A DNA stretch of 27,431 nt from DATGKD01 sp035294855 (GCA_035294855.1 DATGKD010000249.1:1-27431), one strand, 5' to 3'. Positions 6,889 through 15,768 are shown, counted from the first letter of the stretch. Program-made: numbers and translations. The notes: generated from the sequence alone by a model not told the origin.

Positions 6889-8679
6889 TCAGCCCAGGCG
6901 TCGCTCCAGTGCGTCGACCTGGTCGGCGAGCTCGACGGGCAGGTGGTCGCCGAACTTGGCGTAGTGCTCGCGGATGAGCGGCACCTCGGCGCGCCAGTCG
7001 TCGTCGTCCACCGCGAGCAGCTCGGCCATGGCCTCCTTGTCGATGTCGAGGCCGTCGGTGTCGATGGCGCCGGGGGCGGGAACGTTCCCGATTGCCGTCT
7101 CGGTGGCCTCGGCATGGCCCGCGGTGCGCTCGACGATCCAGGCGAGCACCCGAGAGTTCTCGCCGTAGCCGGGCCACAGGAAACTGCCGTCGGCGTCGCG
7201 GCGGAACCAGTTGACGTAGTAGATGCGCGGCAGCTTGCTGGCGTCGGTCGACTTGCCGATGTGGAGCCAGTGGGCGAAGTAGTCCGCCATGTTGTACCCG
7301 CAGAACGGCAGCATGGCGAAGGGGTCCCGTCGCAGGTTGCCCACCTTCCCCGCGGCGGCGGCCGTGGTCTCCGAGGAGAGGATCGACCCCAGGAACACCC
7401 CATGCGCCCAGTCGAAGGACTCGGTGACGAGCGGCACTGTCGTGCGCCGGCGCCCCCCGAAGAGGATCGCCGAGATGGGCACGCCCTTCGGGTCCTCCCA
7501 CTCCGGGGCGCACGCCGGGTTCTGGGCGGCGGAGACGGTGAACCGCGCGTTGGGGTGGGCGGCTGGTGTGCCGGTGTCCGGCGTCCACGAGTTGCCGCGC
7601 CAGTCCGTCAGGTGCGCCGGGGTGGTGGTCGACATCCCCTCCCACCACACGTCCCCGTCGTCGGTCAGCGCGGTGTTGGTGAAGATGCAGTTGCGCTGCA
7701 TGGTCTTCATGGCGTTGGCGTTCGTCTCGGTGGAGGTGCCGGGGGCCACGCCGAAGAAGCCGGCCTCGGGGTTGATGGCGTACAGCCGGCCGTCGTCGCC
7801 GAACTTCATCCAGCAGATGTCGTCCCCGATGGTCTCGACCTTCCACCCCGGGATGGTGGGGACGAGCATGGCCAGGTTCGTCTTGCCGCACGCCGAGGGG
7901 AAGCCGCCCGACACGTAGCGCACGTCGCCGTCGGGGGACGTCAGCTTGAGCACGAGCATGTGCTCGGCGAGCCAGCCGTCGTCGCGTGCCATGACCGACG
8001 CGATGCGCAACGCGAAGCATTTCTTGCCCAAGAGGGCGTTGCCGCCGTAGCCGGACCCGTACGACCAGATCTCCCGGGTCTCGGGAAAGTGGACGATGTA
8101 CTTGTTGTCGGGGTTGCACGGCCAGGCCACGTCCTGCTCACCGGGGGCGAGTGGCGCGCCCACCGAGTGCAGGCACGGCACGAACTCCCCGTCGGAGCCG
8201 AGGACCTCGAGCGCCCCCCTCCCCATGCGCGTCGTGATCCGCATCGACACGGCGACGTAGGGCGAGTCGGTGACCTCGATCCCGATGTGCGCGATGGGGG
8301 ACCCGAGCGGGCCCATCGAGAACGGGACCACGTACATGGTGCGGCCGCGCATGCAGCCCCGGAACAGGTCCGTGAGCGTGGCGCGCATCTCGTCGGGGTC
8401 GCGCCAGTTGTTGGTCGGCCCGGCGTCGACCTCGTCCTTGGAGCAGATGAAGGTCCGGTCCTCGACCCGTGCCACGTCTGCGGGGTCCGACCTCGCCCAG
8501 AAGCTCCCCGGACGCTTGGCCTCGGACAGCCGGGTGAAGGTGCCGCCGTCCACGAGCAGCTGGCACAGGCGCTGGTACTCCTCCTCACTGCCGTCGCACC
8601 ACTCGACCCGGTCCGGCGTGGTGAGGCGGGCCACCTCCTCGACCCAGGCCAGGAGCTTGCGATGGGCGGTGGGCGGCAT
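6889..8679 (-). CDS. pckG: Phosphoenolpyruvate carboxykinase (GTP)
   Basis: Interconverts oxaloacetate plus GTP with PEP plus CO2 plus GDP; gluconeogenesis/anaplerosis in the cytoplasm. 596 residues, the normal length of the GTP class. The class signature FPSACGKTN, with the reactive cysteine and P-loop lysine, lies at residues 260-268. The metal-binding GDDICWMKFG follows at about 285-294. Other family segments are GLNPEAGFFGVAPGT-like INPEAGFFGVAPGT, NCIFTNTALTDDGDVWWEG, and RRRTTVPLV. The ATG at 8679 has AGGAGGT upstream on the minus strand at a distance of about 11 bases. The next gene on the right, thiL, diverges. The 135-base gap contains an 8-base inverted repeat (CCGGTGAG at 8709, CTCACCGG at 8748) of unknown meaning. 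Confidence 0.96.
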   Translation of the reverse strand: MPPTAHRKLLAWVEEVARLTTPDRVEWCDGSEEEYQRLCQLLVDGGTFTRLSEAKRPGSFWARSDPADVARVEDRTFICSKDEVDAGPTNNWRDPDEMRATLTDLFRGCMRGRTMYVVPFSMGPLGSPIAHIGIEVTDSPYVAVSMRITTRMGRGALEVLGSDGEFVPCLHSVGAPLAPGEQDVAWPCNPDNKYIVHFPETREIWSYGSGYGGNALLGKKCFALRIASVMARDDGWLAEHMLVLKLTSPDGDVRYVSGGFPSACGKTNLAMLVPTIPGWKVETIGDDICWMKFGDDGRLYAINPEAGFFGVAPGTSTETNANAMKTMQRNCIFTNTALTDDGDVWWEGMSTTTPAHLTDWRGNSWTPDTGTPAAHPNARFTVSAAQNPACAPEWEDPKGVPISAILFGGRRRTTVPLVTESFDWAHGVFLGSILSSETTAAAAGKVGNLRRDPFAMLPFCGYNMADYFAHWLHIGKSTDASKLPRIYYVNWFRRDADGSFLWPGYGENSRVLAWIVERTAGHAEATETAIGNVPAPGAIDTDGLDIDKEAMAELLAVDDDDWRAEVPLIREHYAKFGDHLPVELADQVDALERRLG

Positions 8680-8801
8680 GTGGGGAAACGACCTCCTGTT
8701 GTCATCCGCCGGTGAGTGGGGCGGACCTGCGCTGTGGCGGCCTCGGTCTCACCGGGGCAGCGCGGCGCCGACGCACGTCAAGCCGCCGCAACCTTCAATG
8801 G

Positions 8802-8807
8802 TAGGCA
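8802..8807 (+). promoter_or_regulatory. -10-like box TAGGCA before thiL
   Basis: TAGGCA ends 7 bases before the ATG at 8815, the same geometry as at five other genes here. The last position is A rather than the preferred T. It supports the ATG at 8815 over the GTG at 8716. Confidence 0.3.
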
Positions 8808-8814
8808 TTTCCCC

Positions 8815-9831
8815 ATGCGCGCTCCCAACTCAGAAGCCACACCGGGTGGCAGCGCCGATGCGGGGCGCGGACGCGGCGAGCTCGCCGCCATCGACCGCCT
8901 GCGCCGACGTCTCCCCGGTCCTCCGGCGGACGAGGTCTGGATCGGGGACGACGCGGCCGTGCTGTCCTGGCCGTGGCGGCAGCTCCTGCTCACCACGGAC
9001 CTGGCGGTGGCCGGCGTGCACGCCGACCTCGACGTCGTGGGCATCGACGTCCTCGGCTGGCGCGCGCTCGCGGGCGCCTTGAGCGACGTCGCCGCCATGG
9101 GCGGGCGCGCCGACCAGGCGGTCGTGGGGGTGGCCGGCCCTCCGGACACCGACCTCGACCTGCTGTACGAGGGCATCGACGCCTGCGCCCGGGCGCACGG
9201 GTGCGCGCTGGTGGGCGGTGACCTGTCAGGGGCGCCCGCGGTGGTGGTCTCGGTCACCGTCACCGGGCACGTGCCCGACGACGGCGCGCCCGTCCTGCGG
9301 GACGGGGCCCGCCCGGGCGACCACCTCTTCGTGACCGGACCGGTGGGCGGCGCCGCCGCGGGGTTGCGGGCGCTCCGCGCGGGGGCCGGGCCGCCTCCGG
9401 TGCTCGCCGGCGGGACGCGCCACGGCGGCGCCCACGACGACGTGACGGGAGCGTTGCTCGAGGCCCACTGCCGGCCCGTGGCGCGTCTGTCCGAGGGCGA
9501 CGCGGCCCGGCGTGGCGGCGCCACCGCCATGGTCGACGTTTCCGACGGCCTGCTCTCGGACCTGTGGCAGCTGGCCGACGCGTCGGGCGTGGGATTCGCT
9601 TTGGCGCGCGTCCCGGTGTTCGCGGGAGCGACGCTCGAGGACGCGCTCGGCGGCGGGGAGGACTACGAGCTCGTCTTCGCCGCGCCGCACGGCGACCGCC
9701 TCGCAGCCGAGTTCGCCCGGGCGGGGACGCGGCGCCCGGTCATGATCGGCGCGTGCACCGCGGATGTCGCCGAGCGGACGCTGGACGGCCACCGGGTCGA
9801 ACGGTCCGGCTGGGAGCACCCCTGGCGGTAG
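8815..9831 (+). CDS. thiL: Thiamine-monophosphate kinase
   Basis: Phosphorylates thiamine monophosphate to the active cofactor thiamine diphosphate using ATP; last step of thiamine synthesis. 338 residues from the chosen ATG. ThiL/PurM-fold motifs appear in order: IGDDAAV (43-49), TTDLAVAGVH (60-69), LSDVAAMGG (89-97), VGGDLSGA, MVDVSDGLLSDL (from 239) and GGGEDYELVFAAP (about 279-291). The frame is open back to a GTG at 8716, but the ATG at 8815 follows a -10-like box by 7 bases and sits just ahead of conserved sequence. It converges on rpmB with 24 bases between the genes. Confidence 0.93.
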   Translation: MRAPNSEATPGGSADAGRGRGELAAIDRLRRRLPGPPADEVWIGDDAAVLSWPWRQLLLTTDLAVAGVHADLDVVGIDVLGWRALAGALSDVAAMGGRADQAVVGVAGPPDTDLDLLYEGIDACARAHGCALVGGDLSGAPAVVVSVTVTGHVPDDGAPVLRDGARPGDHLFVTGPVGGAAAGLRALRAGAGPPPVLAGGTRHGGAHDDVTGALLEAHCRPVARLSEGDAARRGGATAMVDVSDGLLSDLWQLADASGVGFALARVPVFAGATLEDALGGGEDYELVFAAPHGDRLAAEFARAGTRRPVMIGACTADVAERTLDGHRVERSGWEHPWR

Positions 9832-9855
9832 GGGTTCCCGCCGGCGTGGACGGAT

Positions 9856-10071
9856 CTATGCGGTGCGCGCGCCTTGGCGGCGGGCGGGCTTCGTGACCTT
9901 GCCGGCGCGGATGCACGCCGTGCACACGTCGACGCGCCGCGGCGATCCCTTCACCACGGCGCGGACGCGCTGGATGTTCGGGTTCCAGCGCCGCTTGGTC
10001 CGGCGGTGGGAGTGGCTGAGGCTCATCCCGAAGGAAGGATGTTTGCCACAGATTTCGCACACTGCTGCCAC
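9856..10071 (-). CDS. rpmB: 50S ribosomal protein L28
   Basis: 71 residues, a structural protein of the large ribosomal subunit. Starts VAAVCEICGKHPSFG (GTG read as Met) and contains the L28 core SHSHRRTKRRWNPNIQRVR. Cysteine pairs C5-x2-C8 and C50-x2-C53 form the zinc-binding (C+) variant. It is the only minus-strand gene in the housekeeping island: it converges on thiL and diverges from the DAK2-domain gene, the opposite of the same-strand rpmB-yloV order known in Bacillus. Its leader contains an 11-base palindrome (10100-10110) flanked by two CCGAAG copies. Confidence 0.96.
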   Translation of the reverse strand: MAAVCEICGKHPSFGMSLSHSHRRTKRRWNPNIQRVRAVVKGSPRRVDVCTACIRAGKVTKPARRQGARTA

Positions 10072-10114
10072 GGCGCGGACGCTCCTGGGAAGAACCGAAG
10101 GGTTGAACCCCGAA

Positions 10115-10123
10115 GATTAGCAT
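10115..10123. promoter_or_regulatory. Overlapping divergent -10-like boxes for rpmB (minus) and the DAK2 gene (plus)
   Basis: On the plus strand TAGCAT (10118-10123) ends 7 bases before the ATG at 10131. On the minus strand TAATCT (10120-10115) lies about 43 bases upstream of the rpmB GTG. The boxes share three bases, so RNA polymerase could occupy only one at a time. No clear -35 elements are visible. Confidence 0.38.
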
Positions 10124-10130
10124 CCTCGCC

Positions 10131-11861
10131 ATGGAGTCCTCGGGGAAGCTCCGGGCCGCTGACCTGGTGGCGACCATCGTCACGTACCGGCACGTGCTCC
10201 GGCTGCACCAGGAGGCGATCAACGCGCTCAACGTGTACCCGGTGCCCGACGGCGACACCGGCACGAACATGGCGCTCACCGTGGACTCGGTGGTGCAGGA
10301 GCTGGCGCGCCTCGACGGGCTCCACGCCATCGACGACGTCACTCCCAACGGCGCGGGGGTGCGCGTGCCCTCCGACGGCAGGGTGCAGATGGCGGAGGTG
10401 TGCAAGGCGGTGGCGCACGGCTCGCTCATGGGGGCGCGCGGCAACTCGGGCGTCATCCTCTGCCAGCTGCTGCGCGGGTTCACGAACGTCCTCGCCGAAG
10501 ACGACGAGGCCGAAGCCCCTGACCTCGCCCGCGCACTCACCGCCGCCAGTGACGCCGCGCGCCAAGCGGTCCTCCGGCCCGTGGAGGGCACGATCCTCAC
10601 CGTGGCGCGGGCGGCCGCCGAAGGGGCCGAGCACGCCGCGCAGGACGGGGCCGCGCTGGTGGCCGTGCTCGACTCCGCGCGCCACGCGGCCGCCGACGCG
10701 TTGGCCCACACCCCCGACCAGCTGCACGTGCTCGCCCAGGCCGGCGTGGTCGACGCCGGGGGGACCGGCTACGTGCTGCTGCTCGACGCGGCCCTCAACG
10801 TGGTGGACGACCGGGCCCTGCCCGAGGCTCCTCCCGCGAGCGAGGCGCTGCGCCCGGTCGCCGCCGACGCGCTGCCGCGCATGGCGTCCGGCGCCACCGA
10901 GTCACACCCGGACGGCATGCTCCGGTACGAGGTGATGTACCTGCTCGAGGCCCCCGACGACACCGTCGACGCGTTCAAGGACGTGTGGGCGGGCATCGGC
11001 GACTCCATCGTCGTGGTCGGGGGCGACGGCCTGTGGAACTGCCACATCCACACCGACGACGTAGGCGGGGCCATCGAGGCCGCGCTCGACGTCGGGCGCC
11101 CGCGTGACATCCGCGTCACCGATCTGTCGGACCAGGTCGACGAGGAACGCTGGGTGCGCGAGAGCGCCGGGCTCCCCGACGCGCCGTCGCACGACGTCCC
11201 GGTGTCCCGGTCCGCCGTGGTGGCCGTGGCGACCGGCGAAGGCGTGGGCCGCATCTTCCGGTCGCTGGGTGTTCACCACCTGGTGGCGGGGGGGCAGTCC
11301 ATGAACCCCTCCACGGCCCAGATCCTCGAGGTGGTGGAGGCCGTGCCGTCGCCCGAGGTCGTGCTGCTGCCCAACAACGACAACATCCACCCGGTCGCCA
11401 TGCAGGTGTGCGAGCTCAGCACGAAGGTCGCCCGGGTGGTGCCGACGAGCGGCATCGTCGAGGGCTTCGCCGCGCTGCTCGAGTTCGACCCGGGGGCAGG
11501 CGCGGAGGACAACGTCCGGGCGATGTCGGAGTCCGCGCGCCGCGTGGTGGCCGGCGAGGTCACTCAGGCCGTGCGGGACGCCACCGGCCCGGCGGGCCCG
11601 ATCCGCGCCGGGGACTGGATGGGCCTCTCACGCGACGGCGTCGAGGTGGTGGGGGACTCGGTCGCCGAGGCCACCTGCGGGTTGCTGGGCAAGTTGCTGT
11701 CGGCCGACCATGAGCTCGTCACCCTGATCGAGGGGGAGGGTGCCGGGCCGGGCGAGACCCGGCGAGTGTCGGAGTGGCTGGCCGAGCACCGGCCCGACGT
11801 GGCGGTGGAGGTGCACCGCGGCGGCCAGCCGCTGTATCCGTACCTCATCAGCATCGAGTGA
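10131..11861 (+). CDS. DAK2-domain protein, YloV/FakA-like fatty acid kinase
   Basis: 576 residues. The N-terminal DAK2 nucleotide-binding domain carries VYPVPDGDTGTNMALTV (35-51), where the aspartates coordinate Mg-ATP, and SLMGARGNSGVILCQLLRG (about 102-120). The middle and C-terminal parts match the YloV/FakA family, including a DegV-like C-terminal region with LLPNNDNIHPVAMQ. In Firmicutes FakA phosphorylates fatty acids held by a separate FakB (DegV) protein, feeding the PlsX/PlsY route. Here a plsX lies downstream in the same island, which fits such a role; no fakB is seen. Its TGA overlaps the recG GTG (GTGA), so the two are coupled. The start is set by the TAGCAT box. Confidence 0.87.
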   Translation: MESSGKLRAADLVATIVTYRHVLRLHQEAINALNVYPVPDGDTGTNMALTVDSVVQELARLDGLHAIDDVTPNGAGVRVPSDGRVQMAEVCKAVAHGSLMGARGNSGVILCQLLRGFTNVLAEDDEAEAPDLARALTAASDAARQAVLRPVEGTILTVARAAAEGAEHAAQDGAALVAVLDSARHAAADALAHTPDQLHVLAQAGVVDAGGTGYVLLLDAALNVVDDRALPEAPPASEALRPVAADALPRMASGATESHPDGMLRYEVMYLLEAPDDTVDAFKDVWAGIGDSIVVVGGDGLWNCHIHTDDVGGAIEAALDVGRPRDIRVTDLSDQVDEERWVRESAGLPDAPSHDVPVSRSAVVAVATGEGVGRIFRSLGVHHLVAGGQSMNPSTAQILEVVEAVPSPEVVLLPNNDNIHPVAMQVCELSTKVARVVPTSGIVEGFAALLEFDPGAGAEDNVRAMSESARRVVAGEVTQAVRDATGPAGPIRAGDWMGLSRDGVEVVGDSVAEATCGLLGKLLSADHELVTLIEGEGAGPGETRRVSEWLAEHRPDVAVEVHRGGQPLYPYLISIE

Positions 11862-14065
11862 CACGGGCGCAGGCGCGGGTCGGGCGCCGGACAGAGGCCC
11901 CGGGGACGACGACGCCGGCGGGGCGCACCCTGACACGGCTCGACGCCATCCCGGTGAGCGACATCAGCAAGGTGGGCGAGCGTCGCCAAGAGGCGCTCGC
12001 CGCGCTGGGGATCCACACCGTCCTCGACCTCGTCACGCACTACCCCCGTCGTTACATCGACCGCACGCGCCAGGCCGAGGTGAGCGAGCTGCGCCCCGGC
12101 GACGAATGCCTCGTGCTGGCCCGCGTGACCTCGGGGAGGGGGCGGCGGACGAGGGGTGGCCGCTCCATCGTCGAGCTCGAGGTGCGCGACGGCTCGGGTG
12201 CGCTCAAGGTCACGTTCTTCAACCAGCCGTGGCGGGCGAAGCAGCTGCCGGTCGGCACCGAAGCGCTCTTCTTCGGCAAGCTCGACACCTACCGCGGGCG
12301 ACGCCAGTTCACCAACCCCGTCGTGGACCTGATCGGAAACCGAACGGGGCGGATCGTCCCCATCTACCCGACGTCGGAGAAGAGCGGCATCGCCGGGTGG
12401 GAATTCGGCGAGTGGGTGGCAGAAGCACTCCACCGGGCGGGCACGCTGCACGATCCGGTCTCCGAGCGCTGGCGCCGAGAATTCGACTTCCTGGACCGGA
12501 CCGCGGCGTTCGGTGCGATCCACGCCCCCGAGACATTCGCCGACAAGGGTCGCGCCCGGCAGCGGCTCGCCTTCGACGAGCTGCTCCGGCTGCAGCTCGA
12601 GGTGGTCATGCGCCGCAACGCCCTGGAGCGCGACGCGCGCGGCATCGCGCACCCGGCGCCGTCTGGGTCATCGCCGGACCTCGTGGGCGCCTTCGTCGAC
12701 CAGCTGCCGTTCCGCTTGACCGGCGCGCAGCACCGGGCCATCGGCGAGATCGGGCGCGACCTGGCTGCACCCAGGCCCATGCACCGGCTGCTGCAAGGAG
12801 ACGTCGGTTCGGGGAAGACCGTCGTGGCGCTGTGCGCGCTGTTGACCGCGGTGCAGGGGGGTCGCCAGGGGGCGCTCATGGCCCCGACCGAGGTCCTCGC
12901 CGAGCAGCACTTCATGTCGGTGCGCTCGCTCGTGCGCGACCTCGTCATCCCGGATCCGACACGTCTCGGGGGATCGCGGCCGCTCTCGCTGCGGTTGCTC
13001 ACGAGCCGCACACCGGCGAGCGAACGGGCGCGTCTGCACGAGGACCTGCGCTCGGGCGACCTCGACCTGATCGTGGGCACCCATGCGCTGCTCACCGGGG
13101 ACGTCCAATTCTCGAGGCTCGGGGTCGTGGTCATCGACGAGCAGCACCGGTTCGGCGTGGAGCAGCGCGAGGCCCTGCGCTCCAAAGGGCGCCACGGCGC
13201 GGCGGGCGAGGGCGCCGACCCCGACCTGCTGGTCATGACGGCAACGCCCATCCCCCGCACCGCCGCCATGGCCGTGTTCGGCGACCTCGACGTGACCGAG
13301 CTCGACGAGCTGCCCGAGGGCCGGACCCCGGTCGACACCGTCTGGCCTCGCACGCCGGCCGACGAAGACGACGTGTGGAACCGGGTCCGTGACGAGGTCG
13401 AGGCGGGCAACCGCGCCTACGTGGTGTGCCCGCTCGTCGACGGATCCGAGCGCGTCCAGGCCAACTCGGCGACCGAGGAGCTGGCGCGGCTCGAGGCGGG
13501 ACGCCTCGCAGGCCTGCGGCTCGGGCTGGTGCACGGGCAGCTGAAGGCGCAGGACAAGGAAACCGTGATGGAGCGGTTCCGGTCGGGAGAGGTCGAGGTC
13601 CTCGTGGCGACCACGGTCATCGAGGTGGGCGTGGACGTGCCCGAGGCCACCGTCATGGTCGTCGAGGACGCCGACCGGTTCGGCATCGCGCAGCTGCACC
13701 AGCTCCGGGGTCGGGTGGGCCGGTCGCACCGCCGCTCGTGGTGCTTCCTCTTGTCCACCACGAGCGCGCCTGATGCCACCCGCCGGCTCGAGGCGCTCGT
13801 GGCCACCACCGATGGCTTCGAGCTGGCCGACGTCGACCTCGAGGTCCGCGGCGAAGGCAGCGTCCTGGGCACGCGTCAGAAGGGGCGCAGCGACCTGAAG
13901 CTGGCCTCGCTGCGGCGCGCCGACCGGCCGCTCGTCGAGGCGGCGCGCGCCGTGGCCGAAGACCTGCTCGCCGACGATCCCTTCCTGGAGGCCGACGCGC
14001 TCCTCGCCGACGAGATCCGCCTCTTCATCGGCGAGGACGAGGCTGCCTATCTCCTGAAGAGCTGA
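11858..14065 (+). CDS. recG: ATP-dependent DNA helicase RecG
   Basis: Remodels stalled replication forks and Holliday junctions; nucleoid-associated. 735 residues. The N-terminal wedge/OB domain is at about 70-165. Helicase motifs: Walker A GDVGSGKT (314-321), motif Ia MAPTEVLAEQ (341-350), DEQH box VIDEQHRFGVEQ (425-436), motif III MTATPIPRT, and the C-terminal QLRGRVGRS (motif VI). The late TRG-type segment EGSVLGTRQKGRSDLKLA is also typical of RecG. The GTG at 11858 overlaps the preceding TGA by four bases; the frame is open further upstream, but that part lacks conservation and runs inside the DAK2 gene. Confidence 0.95.
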   Translation: MTRAQARVGRRTEAPGTTTPAGRTLTRLDAIPVSDISKVGERRQEALAALGIHTVLDLVTHYPRRYIDRTRQAEVSELRPGDECLVLARVTSGRGRRTRGGRSIVELEVRDGSGALKVTFFNQPWRAKQLPVGTEALFFGKLDTYRGRRQFTNPVVDLIGNRTGRIVPIYPTSEKSGIAGWEFGEWVAEALHRAGTLHDPVSERWRREFDFLDRTAAFGAIHAPETFADKGRARQRLAFDELLRLQLEVVMRRNALERDARGIAHPAPSGSSPDLVGAFVDQLPFRLTGAQHRAIGEIGRDLAAPRPMHRLLQGDVGSGKTVVALCALLTAVQGGRQGALMAPTEVLAEQHFMSVRSLVRDLVIPDPTRLGGSRPLSLRLLTSRTPASERARLHEDLRSGDLDLIVGTHALLTGDVQFSRLGVVVIDEQHRFGVEQREALRSKGRHGAAGEGADPDLLVMTATPIPRTAAMAVFGDLDVTELDELPEGRTPVDTVWPRTPADEDDVWNRVRDEVEAGNRAYVVCPLVDGSERVQANSATEELARLEAGRLAGLRLGLVHGQLKAQDKETVMERFRSGEVEVLVATTVIEVGVDVPEATVMVVEDADRFGIAQLHQLRGRVGRSHRRSWCFLLSTTSAPDATRRLEALVATTDGFELADVDLEVRGEGSVLGTRQKGRSDLKLASLRRADRPLVEAARAVAEDLLADDPFLEADALLADEIRLFIGEDEAAYLLKS

Positions 14066-14075
14066 CGCGCCCCGC

Positions 14076-14081
14076 TACGCT
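14076..14081 (+). promoter_or_regulatory. -10-like box TACGCT, leaderless start of rsmD
   Basis: TACGCT ends 7 bases before the GTG at 14089. It lies in the short gap after recG. No Shine-Dalgarno is seen. Confidence 0.38.
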
Positions 14082-14088
14082 CACAGCG

Positions 14089-14688
14089 GTGCGCGTCATT
14101 GCCGGCACCCTCCGGGGCCGACGGCTGCGCGCACCGCCCGGTCGAGGAACCCGACCGACCTCGGACCGGGTGCGCGAAGCGGTCTACAGCGTCCTCGGCA
14201 GCCTGCTCGACCTCGAGGGCACGTCGGTGGTGGACCTGTACGCGGGAAGCGGTGCCATGGGCATCGAAGCCCTGTCGCGTGGGGCCGCCTCGGTGGTGTT
14301 CGTCGACAACGCGCCCGCTGCGTGCCGGGCGCTCGAGGCCAATCTCGGCTCGCTCGGCCTGTCCGAGCGCGGCAGGATCGTGCGCCAGGACGTGCTGCGG
14401 TATCTCGACACCGCCCCGCGTTTCGACGTCGCGCTGTGTGATCCGCCCTACGACTTCGACGCCTGGGACGACGTGCTCAGTCGGCTCGACGCCGGGGTGG
14501 CGGTGCTCGAGTCGTCGCGCCCGCCCCCCGTGCCCGACGGGTGGAAGACCGTCAAGAACAAGCGGTACGGCGGTACGCTCGTGACCGTGGCCCGCCCGAT
14601 CGGAGCCAGCTCGACCGGTTCGACCAGCGCGACCGGTCGGGCCAGCCCGACCAGCCCGACGAGCGAGGAGGGCAACGGCACCCCGTGA
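14089..14688 (+). CDS. rsmD: 16S rRNA (guanine(966)-N2)-methyltransferase
   Basis: Methylates G966 of 16S rRNA (E. coli numbering) with SAM during 30S assembly. 199 residues. It starts MRVIAGTLRGRRLRAPPG, then has TRPTSDRVREAVYSVL, SAM motif I DLYAGSGAMGIEALSRG (49-65) and the catalytic DPPY (118-121). The enzyme core ends near residue 172. The last 27 residues are a Ser/Thr/Gly/Pro tail built from degenerate 9-base repeats, which is not part of the family. Its TGA overlaps the coaD GTG. The rsmD-coaD pair is widespread in bacteria. Confidence 0.93.
   Translation: MRVIAGTLRGRRLRAPPGRGTRPTSDRVREAVYSVLGSLLDLEGTSVVDLYAGSGAMGIEALSRGAASVVFVDNAPAACRALEANLGSLGLSERGRIVRQDVLRYLDTAPRFDVALCDPPYDFDAWDDVLSRLDAGVAVLESSRPPPVPDGWKTVKNKRYGGTLVTVARPIGASSTGSTSATGRASPTSPTSEEGNGTP
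14612..14665 (+). repeat. Degenerate 9-base tandem repeat in the rsmD 3' end
   Basis: Six 9-base units: cgaccggtt, cgaccagcg, cgaccggtc, gggccagcc, cgaccagcc, cgacgagcg. They are in frame and encode a low-complexity tail of STG/STS/ATG/PTS-like triplets, residues 175-192. The period equals that of the array behind the racemase. Confidence 0.7.
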
Positions 14689-15164
14689 CGACTGTCTTGT
14701 TCCCCGGCTCGTTCGACCCGTTCCACAACGGGCATCTCGAGGTGGTGGAGCGCGCCGGTCACCTTTTCGACGAGGTGGTCGTGGCCGTCCTGCGCAACCC
14801 CCAGAAGGCGGAGCCCCTCTTCAGCTTCGCCGAGCGCGAGGAGATGCTCGGCGAGGTCCTCGCCCACCTCGACAACGTGCGCATCACGTCGGTCTCCACC
14901 CTGGTCGTCAACGTGGCGCGTGACCTCGGTGCCACCGCCATCGTGCGGGGCCTGCGGGCCGTGTCGGACTTCGAGAACGAGCTGCAGATGGCGCAGATGA
15001 ACCGCCAGTTGTCCGGGATCGACACCTTGTTCATCCCCACCAGCTCGAAGACCTCGTTCTTCGCGTCGCGCCTGTTGCGTGAGGTGGCGCGCTACGGCGG
15101 CGACGTGTCGCCGTTCGTGCCGGTCCCCGTGGCCGTCCGCCTGAAGGAGAAGTTCTCGACGTGA
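14685..15164 (+). CDS. coaD: Phosphopantetheine adenylyltransferase
   Basis: Transfers AMP from ATP to 4'-phosphopantetheine, the penultimate step of coenzyme A synthesis; cytoplasmic hexamer. 159 residues, the usual length. Nucleotidyltransferase motif GSFDPFHNGH lies at residues 8-17, and VRGLRAVSDFENELQMAQMN at about 88-107 is the family's substrate-binding stretch. The C-terminal TSSKTSFFASRLLREVA replaces the usual ISSS-type motif in the actinobacterial manner. The GTG at 14685 overlaps the rsmD stop (GTGA), and its own TGA overlaps the next GTG, so three genes are coupled. Confidence 0.95.
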   Translation: MTTVLFPGSFDPFHNGHLEVVERAGHLFDEVVVAVLRNPQKAEPLFSFAEREEMLGEVLAHLDNVRITSVSTLVVNVARDLGATAIVRGLRAVSDFENELQMAQMNRQLSGIDTLFIPTSSKTSFFASRLLREVARYGGDVSPFVPVPVAVRLKEKFST

Positions 15165-15757
15165 CCGACGGTGGGCTCATCGACGAGGACTTCGACGACG
15201 AGCCGCGCGAGGTCGACGACGACAGCGTCGAAGCGCTCCTCGGGCGGGCCGTCGACATGGTCTCTTCGGCCCGCACCATGCCGCTGTCGACGTCGGCGCT
15301 GGTCGACCGCCAGGAGCTGCTCGACGTCCTTCAGCGCGCCGCCGAGCGCCAGCCCGACGAGGTGCGCCAGGCGCGCTGGCTCTTGCGCGAGCGTGACGAG
15401 TTCCTCGCCGCCCGGCAGCGTGAGGCGGACAACCTCCTCGAAGACGTCCGAGCCCAGGCCGAGCGCATGGTCCAGCGGACCGAGATCGTGCGGCAGGCCA
15501 ACCAGGTGGCCCAGCGCATCGTCGACGACGCTCGAGAAGAGGCCCGCCGGCTCCGCCACGAAGCCGAGGACTACTGCGACAAGCGCCTCGGCCGATTCGA
15601 GATCGTTCTCGAACGGACGTTGAAGACCGTGCAGTCCGGGCGCGAGAAGCTCCAGGCGGTCCCGCCACCGTTGCCGCACGACCGCCAAGGCGCCGAACAC
15701 CTCGACGCCGGGCCGGCCCCCGGGGAGCCGGGCTTCTTCGACCAGGACCAACCCTGA
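15161..15757 (+). CDS. Coiled-coil protein, DivIVA/cell-division-initiation-like
   Basis: 198 residues, acidic N-terminus (about 1-25), then a long charged helix, about residues 50-165, rich in Arg, Glu, Gln and Ala with heptad-like spacing (RQREADNLLEDVRAQAER, then RQANQVAQRIVDDAREEARR). It ends in a Pro-rich tail. No membrane segment is visible. Similar coiled-coil genes sit between coaD and DUF177 in other actinobacteria and are annotated as cell division initiation or ATP-synthase-b-like proteins by coiled-coil resemblance only; the function is not established. The GTG at 15161 overlaps the coaD stop by four bases. Confidence 0.72.
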   Translation: MTDGGLIDEDFDDEPREVDDDSVEALLGRAVDMVSSARTMPLSTSALVDRQELLDVLQRAAERQPDEVRQARWLLRERDEFLAARQREADNLLEDVRAQAERMVQRTEIVRQANQVAQRIVDDAREEARRLRHEAEDYCDKRLGRFEIVLERTLKTVQSGREKLQAVPPPLPHDRQGAEHLDAGPAPGEPGFFDQDQP

Positions 15758-15768
15758 CCCTCTCGACC

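Noticed and set aside
6943..8715. 590-codon plus-strand open frame over pckG
   Set aside because: Antisense to a full-length PEP carboxykinase with all motifs; the composition is typical of shadow frames.
8709..8755. Inverted repeat CCGGTGAG / CTCACCGG between pckG and thiL
   Set aside because: Eight bases with a 31-base gap in GC-rich DNA is likely by chance, and it is not placed at a clear promoter.
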